Position numbers and translations under genes: made by a program
Shown here: positions 14,665-23,000 of the stretch, one piece after another
Layout: each line of letters begins with the position of its first letter
Position numbering within the stretch: position 1 is the stretch's first letter
The notes under the pieces: generated by a model
Seen by the model: the letters and a program-made list of their open reading frames with translations, nothing else
Told to the model about the DNA's origin: nothing
Database searches by the model: none
DNA from: CAZIPZ01 sp964541075
Lineage (GTDB): Bacteria > Acidobacteriota > Terriglobia > 20CM-2-55-15
Length of the DNA: 25,343 nt
Assembly: GCA_964541075.1 (NCBI GenBank)
Contig: CAZIPZ010000031.1
Span: 1-25,343, forward strand
Direction of reading: 5' to 3'

Positions 14665-14700
14665 GGGGACATTTCAACTATCCCCGAAATGTTTGTCCCC
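14665..14700. terminator. Bidirectional hairpin between lhgO and ada
   Basis: GGGGACATTTC (14665-14675) pairs with GAAATGT (14686-14692) and CCCC (14697-14700), leaving a four-base bulge and a ten-base loop. It is preceded by AAAAA and sits 12 bp after the lhgO stop and just before the ada stop on the other strand, so it could serve both convergent genes. Confidence 0.6.
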
Positions 14701-14702
14701 TC

Positions 14703-15758
14703 TTATCCCGAATTTCTTTTTTCAAGGTCCAGCAGGAACTGTTTTCTCCATAAACCGCCGCCGTATCCTCCAAGTTTTCCGCTTTTGTTCACTACTCGGT
14801 GACACGGTATGAGGATAGCAATTCGGTTCATGCCGTTCGTACGGCCTACGGCGCGCTGCGCATCGGGAGATCCGATTTTCCCGGCTAGTTCTTCATACGA
14901 ACGCGTTTGCCCGTAAGGTATTCGCAACAGTTCCGCCCACACCCGCTCTTGAAACGCAGTACCCGGATAAATGAGCGGAAGACTGAACTGACGGAGTGCT
15001 CCGGCGAAGTACTTGTCCAGTTCAACTCGAAGTGCGGTCAGGTGTACGTTCGTTCCTGTCACCACAGGGGACCCGAATCTTTTCTTAATGGCGAGAAATT
15101 GTGCTTCCAGCATTCGCCGATCGGTGAATTCGAGCAGGCAAACGCCGCGGTCGTTTGCCCCTGCAATGAGTGGGCCGAGCGGGCTGTCCAACCAAGACAC
15201 GACAATGCAATCGAGATTCTTTCCGGCGCCGGGAGGCGTTCCAAAGGTGCGACTGAAAGCATCACGGAATCCACTATGGGATTCGTAGCCATTGCCTAAT
15301 ACGACTTCGTCCAGACGGATCCCCTGACGGAGTTGGTGAAGAGCGTCGCTCATACGCTGCGATCTGCAGTAAGCCTGAAATGTCATGCCGTAATGTTTTC
15401 GAAAGTAGCGACGAATGCGAAATGGATCGATGCCGGACTGCCTCAGGTCCGCGTCCTTTATCCGCGCATCCGCGTCACCAAGCATGGCCAGAGCACGGCC
15501 TACCCAATCCGGCGGCCGCCCCTTTGCATCGAGGGGACGGCATCGCTTGCATGGACGATAGCCGGCAAAGAGTGCATCGCGAGCACTGGAAAAGTAAGTG
15601 ATGTTCTGAACGAGTGGTCGTCGCGCAGGACAGGACGGGCGGCAAAATATGCGGGTAGTTCGGACCGCCAAGAAGAAGATGCCGTCATACGAGGCATCTC
15701 GCGCCAGATGGGCGCGCTGCATTTCATGTACGGACGGCATCGTGTTCATCGTTGTCAT
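14703..15758 (-). CDS. ada: Bifunctional Ada: transcriptional activator and O6-methylguanine-DNA methyltransferase
   Basis: A 351-residue protein with the full Ada layout. The N-terminal zinc domain has FCRPSCPAR and YRPCKRC, giving cysteines 39, 43, 70 and 73; Cys 39 would accept methyl groups from DNA phosphotriesters and turn the protein into an activator. An AraC-type helix-turn-helix follows (about 88-180; DPFRIRRYFRKHYGMTFQAY). The C-terminal methyltransferase (about 187-347) has the active-site motif IPCHRV with Cys 319 and the arginine-finger/DNA-binding segment AVGRTNGMNRIA. It repairs O6-methylguanine and O4-methylthymine in a suicide reaction. ATGs at codons 4 and 7 are alternative starts, with no clear ribosome binding site for any. 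No alkA or alkB gene is adjacent. It lies 68 bp downstream of the GDT1-like gene. Confidence 0.95.
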   Translation of the reverse strand: MTTMNTMPSVHEMQRAHLARDASYDGIFFLAVRTTRIFCRPSCPARRPLVQNITYFSSARDALFAGYRPCKRCRPLDAKGRPPDWVGRALAMLGDADARIKDADLRQSGIDPFRIRRYFRKHYGMTFQAYCRSQRMSDALHQLRQGIRLDEVVLGNGYESHSGFRDAFSRTFGTPPGAGKNLDCIVVSWLDSPLGPLIAGANDRGVCLLEFTDRRMLEAQFLAIKKRFGSPVVTGTNVHLTALRVELDKYFAGALRQFSLPLIYPGTAFQERVWAELLRIPYGQTRSYEELAGKIGSPDAQRAVGRTNGMNRIAILIPCHRVVNKSGKLGGYGGGLWRKQFLLDLEKRNSG

Positions 15759-15826
15759 TGTTTATCTATCGAAAAAGGTATTCCACCGATTTCTTGACTC
15801 TGATGTTCTGCCTGCGAGTTGGGGAC

Positions 15827-16099
15827 TCAATCGCCGGACGAAAGCAGCGTCCAAAGCCCGACAGCAATGAAACCTACTCCCGCAAGAATTCTGAGTGTCG
15901 GAGGCGAAATCATCCTGGAGATGAGTCCGCCGGCCGCAACGGCGATTCCCGTTGAGACAACGAGAGCGGCCGCGGCGGCCGCAAAAACGCTCAGTTTCCC
16001 AACATTCTGGTCTGTTGCAAAGAGGAGCGTTGCGAGTTGAGTCTTGTCGCCGAGTTCAGCGAGAAAGATACTGAAAAAGATTGATAGAAGGTGTCTCAT
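15827..16099 (-). CDS. Half-size GDT1/TMEM165 (UPF0016) cation transporter
   Basis: A 90-residue, three-helix protein containing one copy of the family signature, FLAELGDKTQLATLLFA (E15, G17, D18, K19, T20). GDT1/TMEM165 proteins move Mn2+ or Ca2+; eukaryotic and many bacterial members have two such modules of opposite topology, each giving one acidic motif to the transport site. This gene encodes a single module, so the active form should be a homodimer or pair with another half encoded elsewhere; no second copy is in this window. The ATG at 16099 was preferred to a TTG one codon earlier. Gaps on either side are about 70 bp, so co-transcription with ada is possible. Confidence 0.88.
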   Translation of the reverse strand: MRHLLSIFFSIFLAELGDKTQLATLLFATDQNVGKLSVFAAAAAALVVSTGIAVAAGGLISRMISPPTLRILAGVGFIAVGLWTLLSSGD

Positions 16100-16173
16100 C
16101 AAACCATCGTACGCCCGAAGATGCGTTTCTGCAGCCGCCCGACCCTGCCATATCTGACGGAGGAGGGCTGATC

Positions 16174-16968
16174 TTAACGGCTCCAGATCAACCTGAAGCT
16201 GTACACGCTGTTGCCCGGCGAAGGGTCAGTGATGCGAATGACGGCAGTAAAGCGGTTTCCTTCCCACGGCCGTTCAACGAGTTCCACCTCTCCTCGACCG
16301 TTTACATCCACTAATTCGAGGGTTTTCAGTCGAACTGACGGGAGCGGCTGTGAAAATTCGAATTTGTCATTGGCGATCGGTTTACCGGCAAGATCCTCTT
16401 CGCGGACCTGGTCCGAGCGAATCCGGAGAATCGCAACGTCGTCAACCCGGCCGCGAAATCTGAAGAATCCATTGCGCCCGCGCTTGTAATCGCCGGCGTC
16501 ATTAACCTGAGAATCCAATGGCCGACTGTACCGTCCTCCGGGCGGTCGAGAAGGATCTGCGGGATTCCACGTCCAGTCGAGGCGCAGATGGTACAGGTCT
16601 GATCCAGAATTCCTGTCATTGATTCTCACTACGGCAGTGAAGTTATTCGAACGTGATGGGACTTCCATAAGGGAGGCGCTTCCACGGCCCGCCTTCTTCT
16701 CCATGTTGAACGATCCGAAAACGGCTTCGGGAATTGCCTGGTTATAGTTGGACCCCGCGTCCTGAAGGGGTGCGCCTCCCAGAAGCGTGTAACGGATGTT
16801 TGCACCTTGAATGTAGACGATCGCCTCGCCATCGACGCGGACTAGAAGATCGAATACCCCCTCGGGCGATCGAGGGTTGTATGCATCATTCCTAAAGCTT
16901 GGGAGTTCCTGAGCAAAGCCCGGAATGGTAAGACACGACAAAACCACAAGGATTTGAGCCGTTTTCAT
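16174..16968 (-). CDS. Secreted protein with two tandem beta-rich repeats, function unknown
   Basis: A 264-residue protein with a signal peptide (MKTAQILVVLSCLTIPGFAQ). The mature part has two related halves, about residues 38-132 and 168-262. Each starts with a strand carrying V(D/E)G-type residues (FDLLVRVDGEAIVYIQG; FFRFRGRVDDVAILRIRS), has a middle with G(R)G(S/E)(A/V)(S/E)L(M/V)E, and ends in a matching segment: NNFTAVVRINDRNSGSDLYH then LRLDW, against NRFTAVIRITDPSPGNSVYS then FRLIW. I do not recognise the domain. GGAGG five bases before the ATG fixes the start. It begins 14 bp after the DUF2306 gene stop, so the two are probably one operon. Confidence 0.78.
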   Translation of the reverse strand: MKTAQILVVLSCLTIPGFAQELPSFRNDAYNPRSPEGVFDLLVRVDGEAIVYIQGANIRYTLLGGAPLQDAGSNYNQAIPEAVFGSFNMEKKAGRGSASLMEVPSRSNNFTAVVRINDRNSGSDLYHLRLDWTWNPADPSRPPGGRYSRPLDSQVNDAGDYKRGRNGFFRFRGRVDDVAILRIRSDQVREEDLAGKPIANDKFEFSQPLPSVRLKTLELVDVNGRGEVELVERPWEGNRFTAVIRITDPSPGNSVYSFRLIWSR

Positions 16969-16982
16969 CTGCGCCTCCAGGA

Positions 16983-17684
16983 CTAATTTAGACGCAAGCC
17001 GGGCGGCTTGTTTCGAAAAATCTTACGCCCCTGAATCACTGCCTCCGCAACAACAAGAGGCACGGACCAGCAAAACCAGCTCGCGACCGTGAGTTGGTCC
17101 ATAAGCGACCCAAGGCCGGCGATATCAAAAATGGCTGCGGTGATCCGGAAAGTAATGAATCCGAATGTGACGATGTAGCTCCGGATCATCCATTCTCGAT
17201 GTTGGTCCACAAGCTTACGGGATATTGCAACGGTCGCAAGCGCGGTGGTCGCAATCCAGACAAGCCCCATGCAGATAAGCCCCAGTCCAAATCCCCAACC
17301 GAAGTCTGTTCTGAACGCCAGGTCGATCGCGCCAATACTGCCGAGCCCAACGCTTGTTATATAAACAACCCCAAGAACTCGGTGTAGAAGCGCCCGCCGC
17401 CGGCTAAAAGCGAACGACAGTTGAAACGGGCCCAGGGCCAGCGCTACGACTCCGGCGACGACATGAACCAGAAGCCATCCACGTTTAGGCCAATAAATGC
17501 CGTATATGTCCGGGCTCACGGTGAGGTATTTGAGAGCCCATCCATAAATGAAACAACCGGCGAATGCTCCCAGCGCGATAAGGAATCCCGGACCTCGCTC
17601 TCTTCGAGGGGAAACAGGCTGCTTGAGGACAACAGTCTCGCCCGCTGCGTCGAGAAGTCCAAGCACCTTGATCTTTGTCAACAT
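16983..17684 (-). CDS. DUF2306 family membrane protein
   Basis: A 233-residue integral membrane protein with six to seven hydrophobic helices. Conserved family features visible are GWLLVHVVAGVVALALGPFQ, RRRALLHRVLGVVYITSVGL and LVDQHREWMIRSYIVTFGFI. The histidines in the HRVLG and DQHREWMIRSY motifs are the recurring polar residues of this family; a haem or metal role is possible but unproven. The ATG at 17684 follows AAGGA; the frame remains open for another 64 codons upstream but those residues look non-coding and lack membrane character. It is the first gene of a likely minus-strand operon with the secreted repeat protein. Confidence 0.85.
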   Translation of the reverse strand: MLTKIKVLGLLDAAGETVVLKQPVSPRRERGPGFLIALGAFAGCFIYGWALKYLTVSPDIYGIYWPKRGWLLVHVVAGVVALALGPFQLSFAFSRRRALLHRVLGVVYITSVGLGSIGAIDLAFRTDFGWGFGLGLICMGLVWIATTALATVAISRKLVDQHREWMIRSYIVTFGFITFRITAAIFDIAGLGSLMDQLTVASWFCWSVPLVVAEAVIQGRKIFRNKPPGLRLN

Positions 17685-18090
17685 AGTTCCTTGAATGAAG
17701 AGCCCTGCGAAAGGCCTTAAACGGCCGCAGACCGTTGGCGTTGCAACAACGTCGCCATTCGCTGGAATTGCGGAATCGGGCCTGCAAGGAAGAACCACGG
17801 AGGACGAATATATGGACCAAGTACTACTGTCTCCCGAGATCATGGAACATGCGCGAGGGACTAGGACGTCCGGCATAGGAGAGCCACTCGTCTCGACATC
17901 TGGGATTACGGCCTACCAATGCAAGGTCTACAGGGCCCTGTTGGACCAGGCCTCCGCCAGCCAACGTGCAAAACTTCAGGCAGCTCGATGGAGCAGTGTA
18001 AGGTTGTGGAAGACGCGTTGAATCCTGCAAAAGTTCCATGGGACCAACTGATTCCCTTCTGGGCCGGCATTTTGAGAAGGGAAGACTGCG
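17685..18090. other. 406-bp gap between DUF2306 and barrel genes
   Basis: The gap separates two minus-strand genes. It contains one weak plus-strand reading frame with a good ribosome binding site (17812-18021), listed separately. I see no terminator hairpin of note and no clear promoter pair for the DUF2306 gene. Confidence 0.4.
17812..18021 (+). CDS. Possible small hypothetical protein (69 aa)
   Basis: An ATG at 17812 is preceded by GGAGG with eight bases spacing, and the frame runs 69 codons: it starts MDQVLLSPEIMEHARG and ends QRAKLQAARWSSVRLWKTR. There is no signal peptide, membrane helix or domain I recognise. The C-terminal half is basic and helical in character. The good ribosome binding site is the only positive evidence; several overlapping frames of similar length exist, so it may be chance. 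Confidence 0.28.
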   Translation: MDQVLLSPEIMEHARGTRTSGIGEPLVSTSGITAYQCKVYRALLDQASASQRAKLQAARWSSVRLWKTR

Positions 18091-18699
18091 CTACTTTTCG
18101 CCGCCGAAGTAAAACACTATTCCCGCTGATGCTCGAAAACCATTCGGGCTCGTTCCAAGGGTGGACGTCCGGAAATATTCGGCTTGCAATAGGCGAATGG
18201 CCGTTTTGAGGCGAAGATTCCAATCCAGTCCGCCCCCGCCAGCCATTGCCAAGCTTAGATCGGATGCGTGCGGCCCTGTTGGAGTTGCTGCGACCCGTGT
18301 TGCCGCCGCCCCGATCAAGCCCTGAACAAAGAACGTGACTTTTGGCGTGCGGCGATAAAAACGGGGCCCATACATTATTGAATACATCTTTGCGCTAGTG
18401 GATGTACCCGACAGAGTCGGCGTAGCGTAGTGACCTCTCAAATCGAGGGTTCCTCCATACCGGCGTCCACGATTCTCGGTTAAAGATATTTGCCATCCGG
18501 ACAGGTTCACGGATCGCTCTTGGGCTGCATAGGTGATCGGCGTGGATTTGTAGTACTGGCGTATATTGAAGCGCTGCAGTGAATAACCACTGAAGAATTC
18601 CCACCTGGGCGTCTGTTGCGCAACGCACGGTCGTGCGAAGAAAAGCATTATTGCGGCGGCGATTAAGTGAGGCCGGACCCGGCAGTTTTTCAGCGTCAA
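18091..18699 (-). CDS. Outer-membrane beta-barrel protein
   Basis: About 202 residues: a signal peptide (VRPHLIAAAIMLFFARPCVA), then an alternating-strand barrel beginning PRWEFFSGYSLQRFNI and ending FRASAGIVFYFGGE. The strands YGGTLDLRGHYATP, MYSIMYGPRFYRRTPKVTFF and AIRLLQAEYFRTS are typical of small eight-strand OmpA/OmpX-like barrels in Acidobacteriota. The start is taken as TTG at 18699: GAGGG (18707-18711) lies seven bases upstream and overlaps the CpaF stop codon, implying coupled translation. An ATG at 18738 would overlap cpaF by 29 bp and put an odd polar segment before the signal peptide. The partner and function are unknown; position suggests an outer-membrane part of the machine served by CpaF. 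Confidence 0.8.
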   Translation of the reverse strand: MTLKNCRVRPHLIAAAIMLFFARPCVAQQTPRWEFFSGYSLQRFNIRQYYKSTPITYAAQERSVNLSGWQISLTENRGRRYGGTLDLRGHYATPTLSGTSTSAKMYSIMYGPRFYRRTPKVTFFVQGLIGAAATRVAATPTGPHASDLSLAMAGGGGLDWNLRLKTAIRLLQAEYFRTSTLGTSPNGFRASAGIVFYFGGEK

Positions 18700-18709
18700 T
18701 GGAATTCCC

Positions 18710-20089
18710 TCAGTGTTGCCCGACCAACACAACTTCATCGAAAAGCTCCGGCGGCAGCGCCGAACCCATCACGCGCAACCGCTCCAGAAAAGCTGGGGAG
18801 GGGCCTGCACCGCGAAAGCGCCCAATGACGCGTCCATCTTCTGCAACGCCGCTCTGCTCAAATGCGAAGATCTCCTGCACTCCAATGTTCAATTCGTTCA
18901 ATCCTGTTACTTCCGCAATGTCGGTTACTTTGCGTGTGCCGTCGCTCAGGCGAGACGTTTGGACGAGGAGCTGAACGACTGAAGCCATCTGCTGGCGGAT
19001 AAATCGGCTTGGCAGCTCAAGTTTTGCCATCATGACCATGGTTTCCAAGCGGCTGAAGGCATCTGCTGGTGAGTTCGCATGCACCGTTGTCATTGACCCC
19101 TCCACGCCGGTTCCCATTGCCTGTAACATGTCCAGGGCTTCGCCCCCTCTGGCCTCACCCAGCAATATGCGATCAGGGCGCAGTCGAAGTGCGGTGGTCA
19201 GGAGTTGGCGCTGCGTGATCGCTCCCTTTCCTTCGATGTTTGGGGGACGAGTCTCCATACGAACGACATCATCCACCTGGATTTGCAGTTCAGCGGTGTC
19301 TTCGATGGTGATGATGCGTTCGTGCTCGCCGATGAATCGCGAGAGGCAGTTCAGAAAGGTTGTCTTCCCCGAGCCCGTGCCGCCCGAAATCACGATATTC
19401 AGCCGCGCCTGGACGCATGCTTTCAGGAAGGTCATCATCGACGGCGTCAACGTTTGGTTCTGCAGCAGTTCGTCATTGCTCAGCACCTTTCGTCCAAAGC
19501 GTCGAATAGAGAGTGAGGGACCGTCCACAGCGAGCGGCGGGATAATCGCATTCACGCGTGAGCCGTCCGGAAGACGCGCATCGACCAGAGGAACCGATTC
19601 ATCAATGCGTCGTCCGACGCTGGATACGATCTTTTCGATAATGTGAAGCAGATGACGATCGTTCTGGAAGCGTATACCGGTCTCCAAGAGTCTTCCGTGC
19701 CGCTCGATGTAAACGGATTTGTGTGTGTTGACGACGATATCGGAGATCGTTTGGTCTTTCAGCAGCGGTTCGAGAGGGCCAAGGCCGAACACTTCGTCCA
19801 GGATCTCTTCAGCCAGGCGATTCCTTTCAGTCATGCTGATCGGCAAATGGTCTTCTCGCAAGATCTTTTCGAGAACGCTTCGCACTTCACGCCGCAGCTC
19901 CTGCCGGCTTTCGGCTTTAACCGCATCCATATTCAGGACGTTGAGCAGCTTCTGGTGGACGCGCGTCTTCAGGTCGGCATAGCGCGAATGGTTTGTTGCA
20001 GGCGAAGGCGGAGCGGAGCGAAAGCTTTGCGGATTCGGGACTGGCTGCACTTGTTGGTTATCCTTTTTATCGGACCGGAATCGTAACAC
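18710..20089 (-). CDS. CpaF/TadA-family Flp-pilus or secretion ATPase
   Basis: A 459-residue ATPase of the type IV secretion/Tad branch. The N-terminal helical domain carries ILDEVFGLGPLEPLLKD and the signature ISDIVVNTHKSVYIERHGRL. The core has RIDESVPLVDARLPDGSRVN, Walker A SGGTGSGKTT (236-244), the Asp box TIEDTAELQ (Glu near 263), Walker B RILLGEARGGEALDML (Glu 312) and the His box GSMTTVHANSP. This is the classical CpaF/TadA arrangement, powering Flp pilus assembly in the cytoplasm. It starts with GTG at 20089, overlapping the end of the upstream propeller gene by 23 bp; an alternative GTG at 20050 has AAGGA upstream. No TadB, TadC, TadZ or pilin gene lies in the window on this side; they could lie beyond the right edge. 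A barrel gene follows 10 bp downstream. Confidence 0.94.
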   Translation of the reverse strand: MLRFRSDKKDNQQVQPVPNPQSFRSAPPSPATNHSRYADLKTRVHQKLLNVLNMDAVKAESRQELRREVRSVLEKILREDHLPISMTERNRLAEEILDEVFGLGPLEPLLKDQTISDIVVNTHKSVYIERHGRLLETGIRFQNDRHLLHIIEKIVSSVGRRIDESVPLVDARLPDGSRVNAIIPPLAVDGPSLSIRRFGRKVLSNDELLQNQTLTPSMMTFLKACVQARLNIVISGGTGSGKTTFLNCLSRFIGEHERIITIEDTAELQIQVDDVVRMETRPPNIEGKGAITQRQLLTTALRLRPDRILLGEARGGEALDMLQAMGTGVEGSMTTVHANSPADAFSRLETMVMMAKLELPSRFIRQQMASVVQLLVQTSRLSDGTRKVTDIAEVTGLNELNIGVQEIFAFEQSGVAEDGRVIGRFRGAGPSPAFLERLRVMGSALPPELFDEVVLVGQH

Positions 20090-23000
20090 GATTGCTTGCG
20101 AACCCTCCCATCGTCAGGCTTACCGAAATGTTCGTCGCCGGCGAAATGAGCGCCGGCACCCGCACAGTCACCTGATATCGCCCAGGTATGCCGGGCGCGA
20201 GGCCGCTATAGATCACTTCTGCCTGATAGAAGTCAAAGTGGACTCGCGGCAACACAACCGTTCTGTTCAGCGGTTCCACGCCGGCCCCGGGTTGTCCTGC
20301 CGGGACGGAAGGATTCACCGCTCCAAGTCCTGTTGCATAAAAACTAATCCGGCTGCCCCGATCGGCAGGGTTTGTGCTCGACACAATCGAACCATCGCTC
20401 TTGATGAAAATCCCGAGCCCCCGGCCGTTATTAGCGGTCGTAAGAATCCCCGGAGCGAATGCAGCGATCGATATTGTTACATCATTGCTCGCACGTCCGG
20501 CGGTTGCCAGACGAATTCCATATTGTCCCGGCCGAAGGTCAGAAGGCAGAAGCGCCATCACTTTAGATGAAGAAACCGAGAACAAAGGAAGGGGCTGCGG
20601 GCCCACTGGAGTCATCAATAGAACTTGAGTGTTCTGGATTGAAAACGGTAATGAGGATCCCTGCGACGCAATGGTTTCCTCTGCGAGATTCTGACCCGAT
20701 ATCGACAGAACACTGCCAGGACCGAACGACGTGTAACCATTGAAGGTGACGCCGTCGCTGACCGCGTCCGTCAAAAGCGCAGGCGCGAGTACAACCGCCG
20801 CTGTGAGAGTCGCGGAGAGATTGCCGCTCGTGATCTCGACTTGCACATCGCCGGGATTCTGCGGCAGCGTCAGGATCGAGGTCGCCACTCCCTCAGCGTC
20901 AGTCAAATCTGTTCGAACGCTTAACGATCCGCCGCCGCTCATGATCGCGAAATTCACCGACACGTTCGGGAGCGGCGAATCCTGAATATCGGTAACCAAT
21001 ATTCGAATCGGCGGTAGAGGCGCGCCGCCCGCTCCTCTTACTCGATTTCCTCCCAGAATGGTGATGTGGGCGGGCGAAGGAGTTACGTGTGCTTCGATCA
21101 GGATATCCTGTGCGAGGCTGCCCGACAGGAGTTGTAAACGTCCAAAATGATATCCATCGTGCAGATTGACAGCGGAGACACGGATCGGCGCTTGAAACGA
21201 GGAACCCGGTCTCAAGCTGCCAGTAGCTCCCTCAATGGTGATCCAAGGATCGAGCGTATTCAATTGCCAGTCGAATGTATTGCTCGTCGATAGGTTGATT
21301 AGAGGGATGCCGATCGTCGCAATTGCGCCCCGAATCAAAGAAATGTCCAGAGAAAACGCGCTGGAAATCACGCCCGGCGCCAAGCTTGTTGTTGAAGTCT
21401 GGAATATTCCTCGCCCGAAAGTCGCCGCCAGCAGCATCTTATCCTGAGAACGTAGCCAAAGATCAGTGACGGGGGTTCGAGGAAGTCCGCCCGTCGAGGC
21501 GCGGCTGACGTCCGTCCATTGTGAACCGGCATTGAAGGTAACGAACACTCCATCGTCGGTTCCCACATAAATCGTCTGTGCAGGTTGATTGAATTGGCCT
21601 CCCGGGAAGTTTGGAGGCAGAGCGCCAGGCATTCCCGGCGCCCCGGGCACGATAATCACAATTCCGCCCCCGGGGGCGCCTCCAGCCGCTCCACCGCCGC
21701 CTGGCGCAAGGTTCGGCAGCGAATCCGGATCAATGACAATAGCGTTCACTGAGGTGCGCGGCAGATTGGCGCGAATCGACGTCCACGCTCCACCGCCGTT
21801 CGTCGAACGCAGCAGGTCGCCGGTTGCAAAATCACCCGAAATCCCGGCGCCGCCCGAGAACGATCCCATAGCGGCATACACCGTATTCGTTTGCCGCGGA
21901 TCCACGGCAAGACGGCTGACCAGACCTGGAATCGGCGCCATTTGAGTCCACGTTTGGCCGCCATTTGCCGATCGCCACATTCTTGAAGCTGTCGGGCATG
22001 TCATGGTTGCAACTTCGCGAAGACACGCAGTCGCCGCATAGAGGGTCAAGCGAGAAGCAGGCGCGATCGCGAGGGCGACAACGACATGGCTTTCTTCGGC
22101 GTCCACGATCGGCAGCGCCGCCCAGCTCCCCCCCGCGTCGTTGGTGTGGTAAAGGCGTCTGCCCGCGATATAAGCGGAGGAAGGATTGGTGGTGTCCGCA
22201 ACCATTGGGGGAAGAGGAGCTCTCAGCTCGGCCGATGGAATGACGCTACGCGAAGAAAAATCCGTCGCGTTGCCCACGGAATTGAAGACCTCGGCATTGC
22301 CCACCGCCAGGACTGAAACCGTCGTGCTCAAAGATATAACAACCGATCCGACAGATCCGACGCCGGATGGCCGGGTTTCGACAATCGTAGTGAGGCCGGA
22401 CAGTCTTGACAGCCCCCCCGGGCCCGCTGCCCAGATAACCTCGGGCGCTTCCGACCGCACTCCCAAAAAGCGGCCTATAGGCGCTTGGGCGATCGTCACG
22501 GCCGGACCGCCAAGCGCGGCGAACTCCAGGCCCATTTCACCGCCCAGCAAGAGACCCCCGCCTGTGGGCGCCGCAGTGTGAAACTGCTCGGTGGCCGTAG
22601 CCAGGGAAGACCATGTGAAACCCTGATCAGAAGATTTCAGGAGACCGCTTGCAGCGACATAAAGGTTTCCTGCTGCGCTCACGACTTGCACGGGCGGCCT
22701 CGCAGCGCCTATTCCAAACGTTGGAAACCATGTCGCTCCTGAGTCCGGGCTCCGATAAAAATCCAAAACGGATCGAGGCGAGAGACTGGATGTTACATTT
22801 CCCGGAATAAGAGGCGTTTGCTGGAACGAGACCACAGCGCAAACAATGCCGCCAATGGAAATTACGCTGACCCAATTGACATAGGCGCCGGCGACGTTAG
22901 GATTTGGCGGTAGCTGAATCTTGGACCACGTACTGCCCCCATCCAGGGAACGAGCCAGCACGTTATCCCTAGCGTCCGACGCGCTTCCAGTGACTAACCC

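Noticed and set aside
17919..18209. 96-codon plus-strand frame
   Set aside because: Runs into the 3' end of the barrel gene on the other strand and overlaps a better small frame; no ribosome binding site seen.
19032..19646. 204-codon plus-strand frame
   Set aside because: Antisense to cpaF; Ser/Arg-rich translation typical of a shadow frame.
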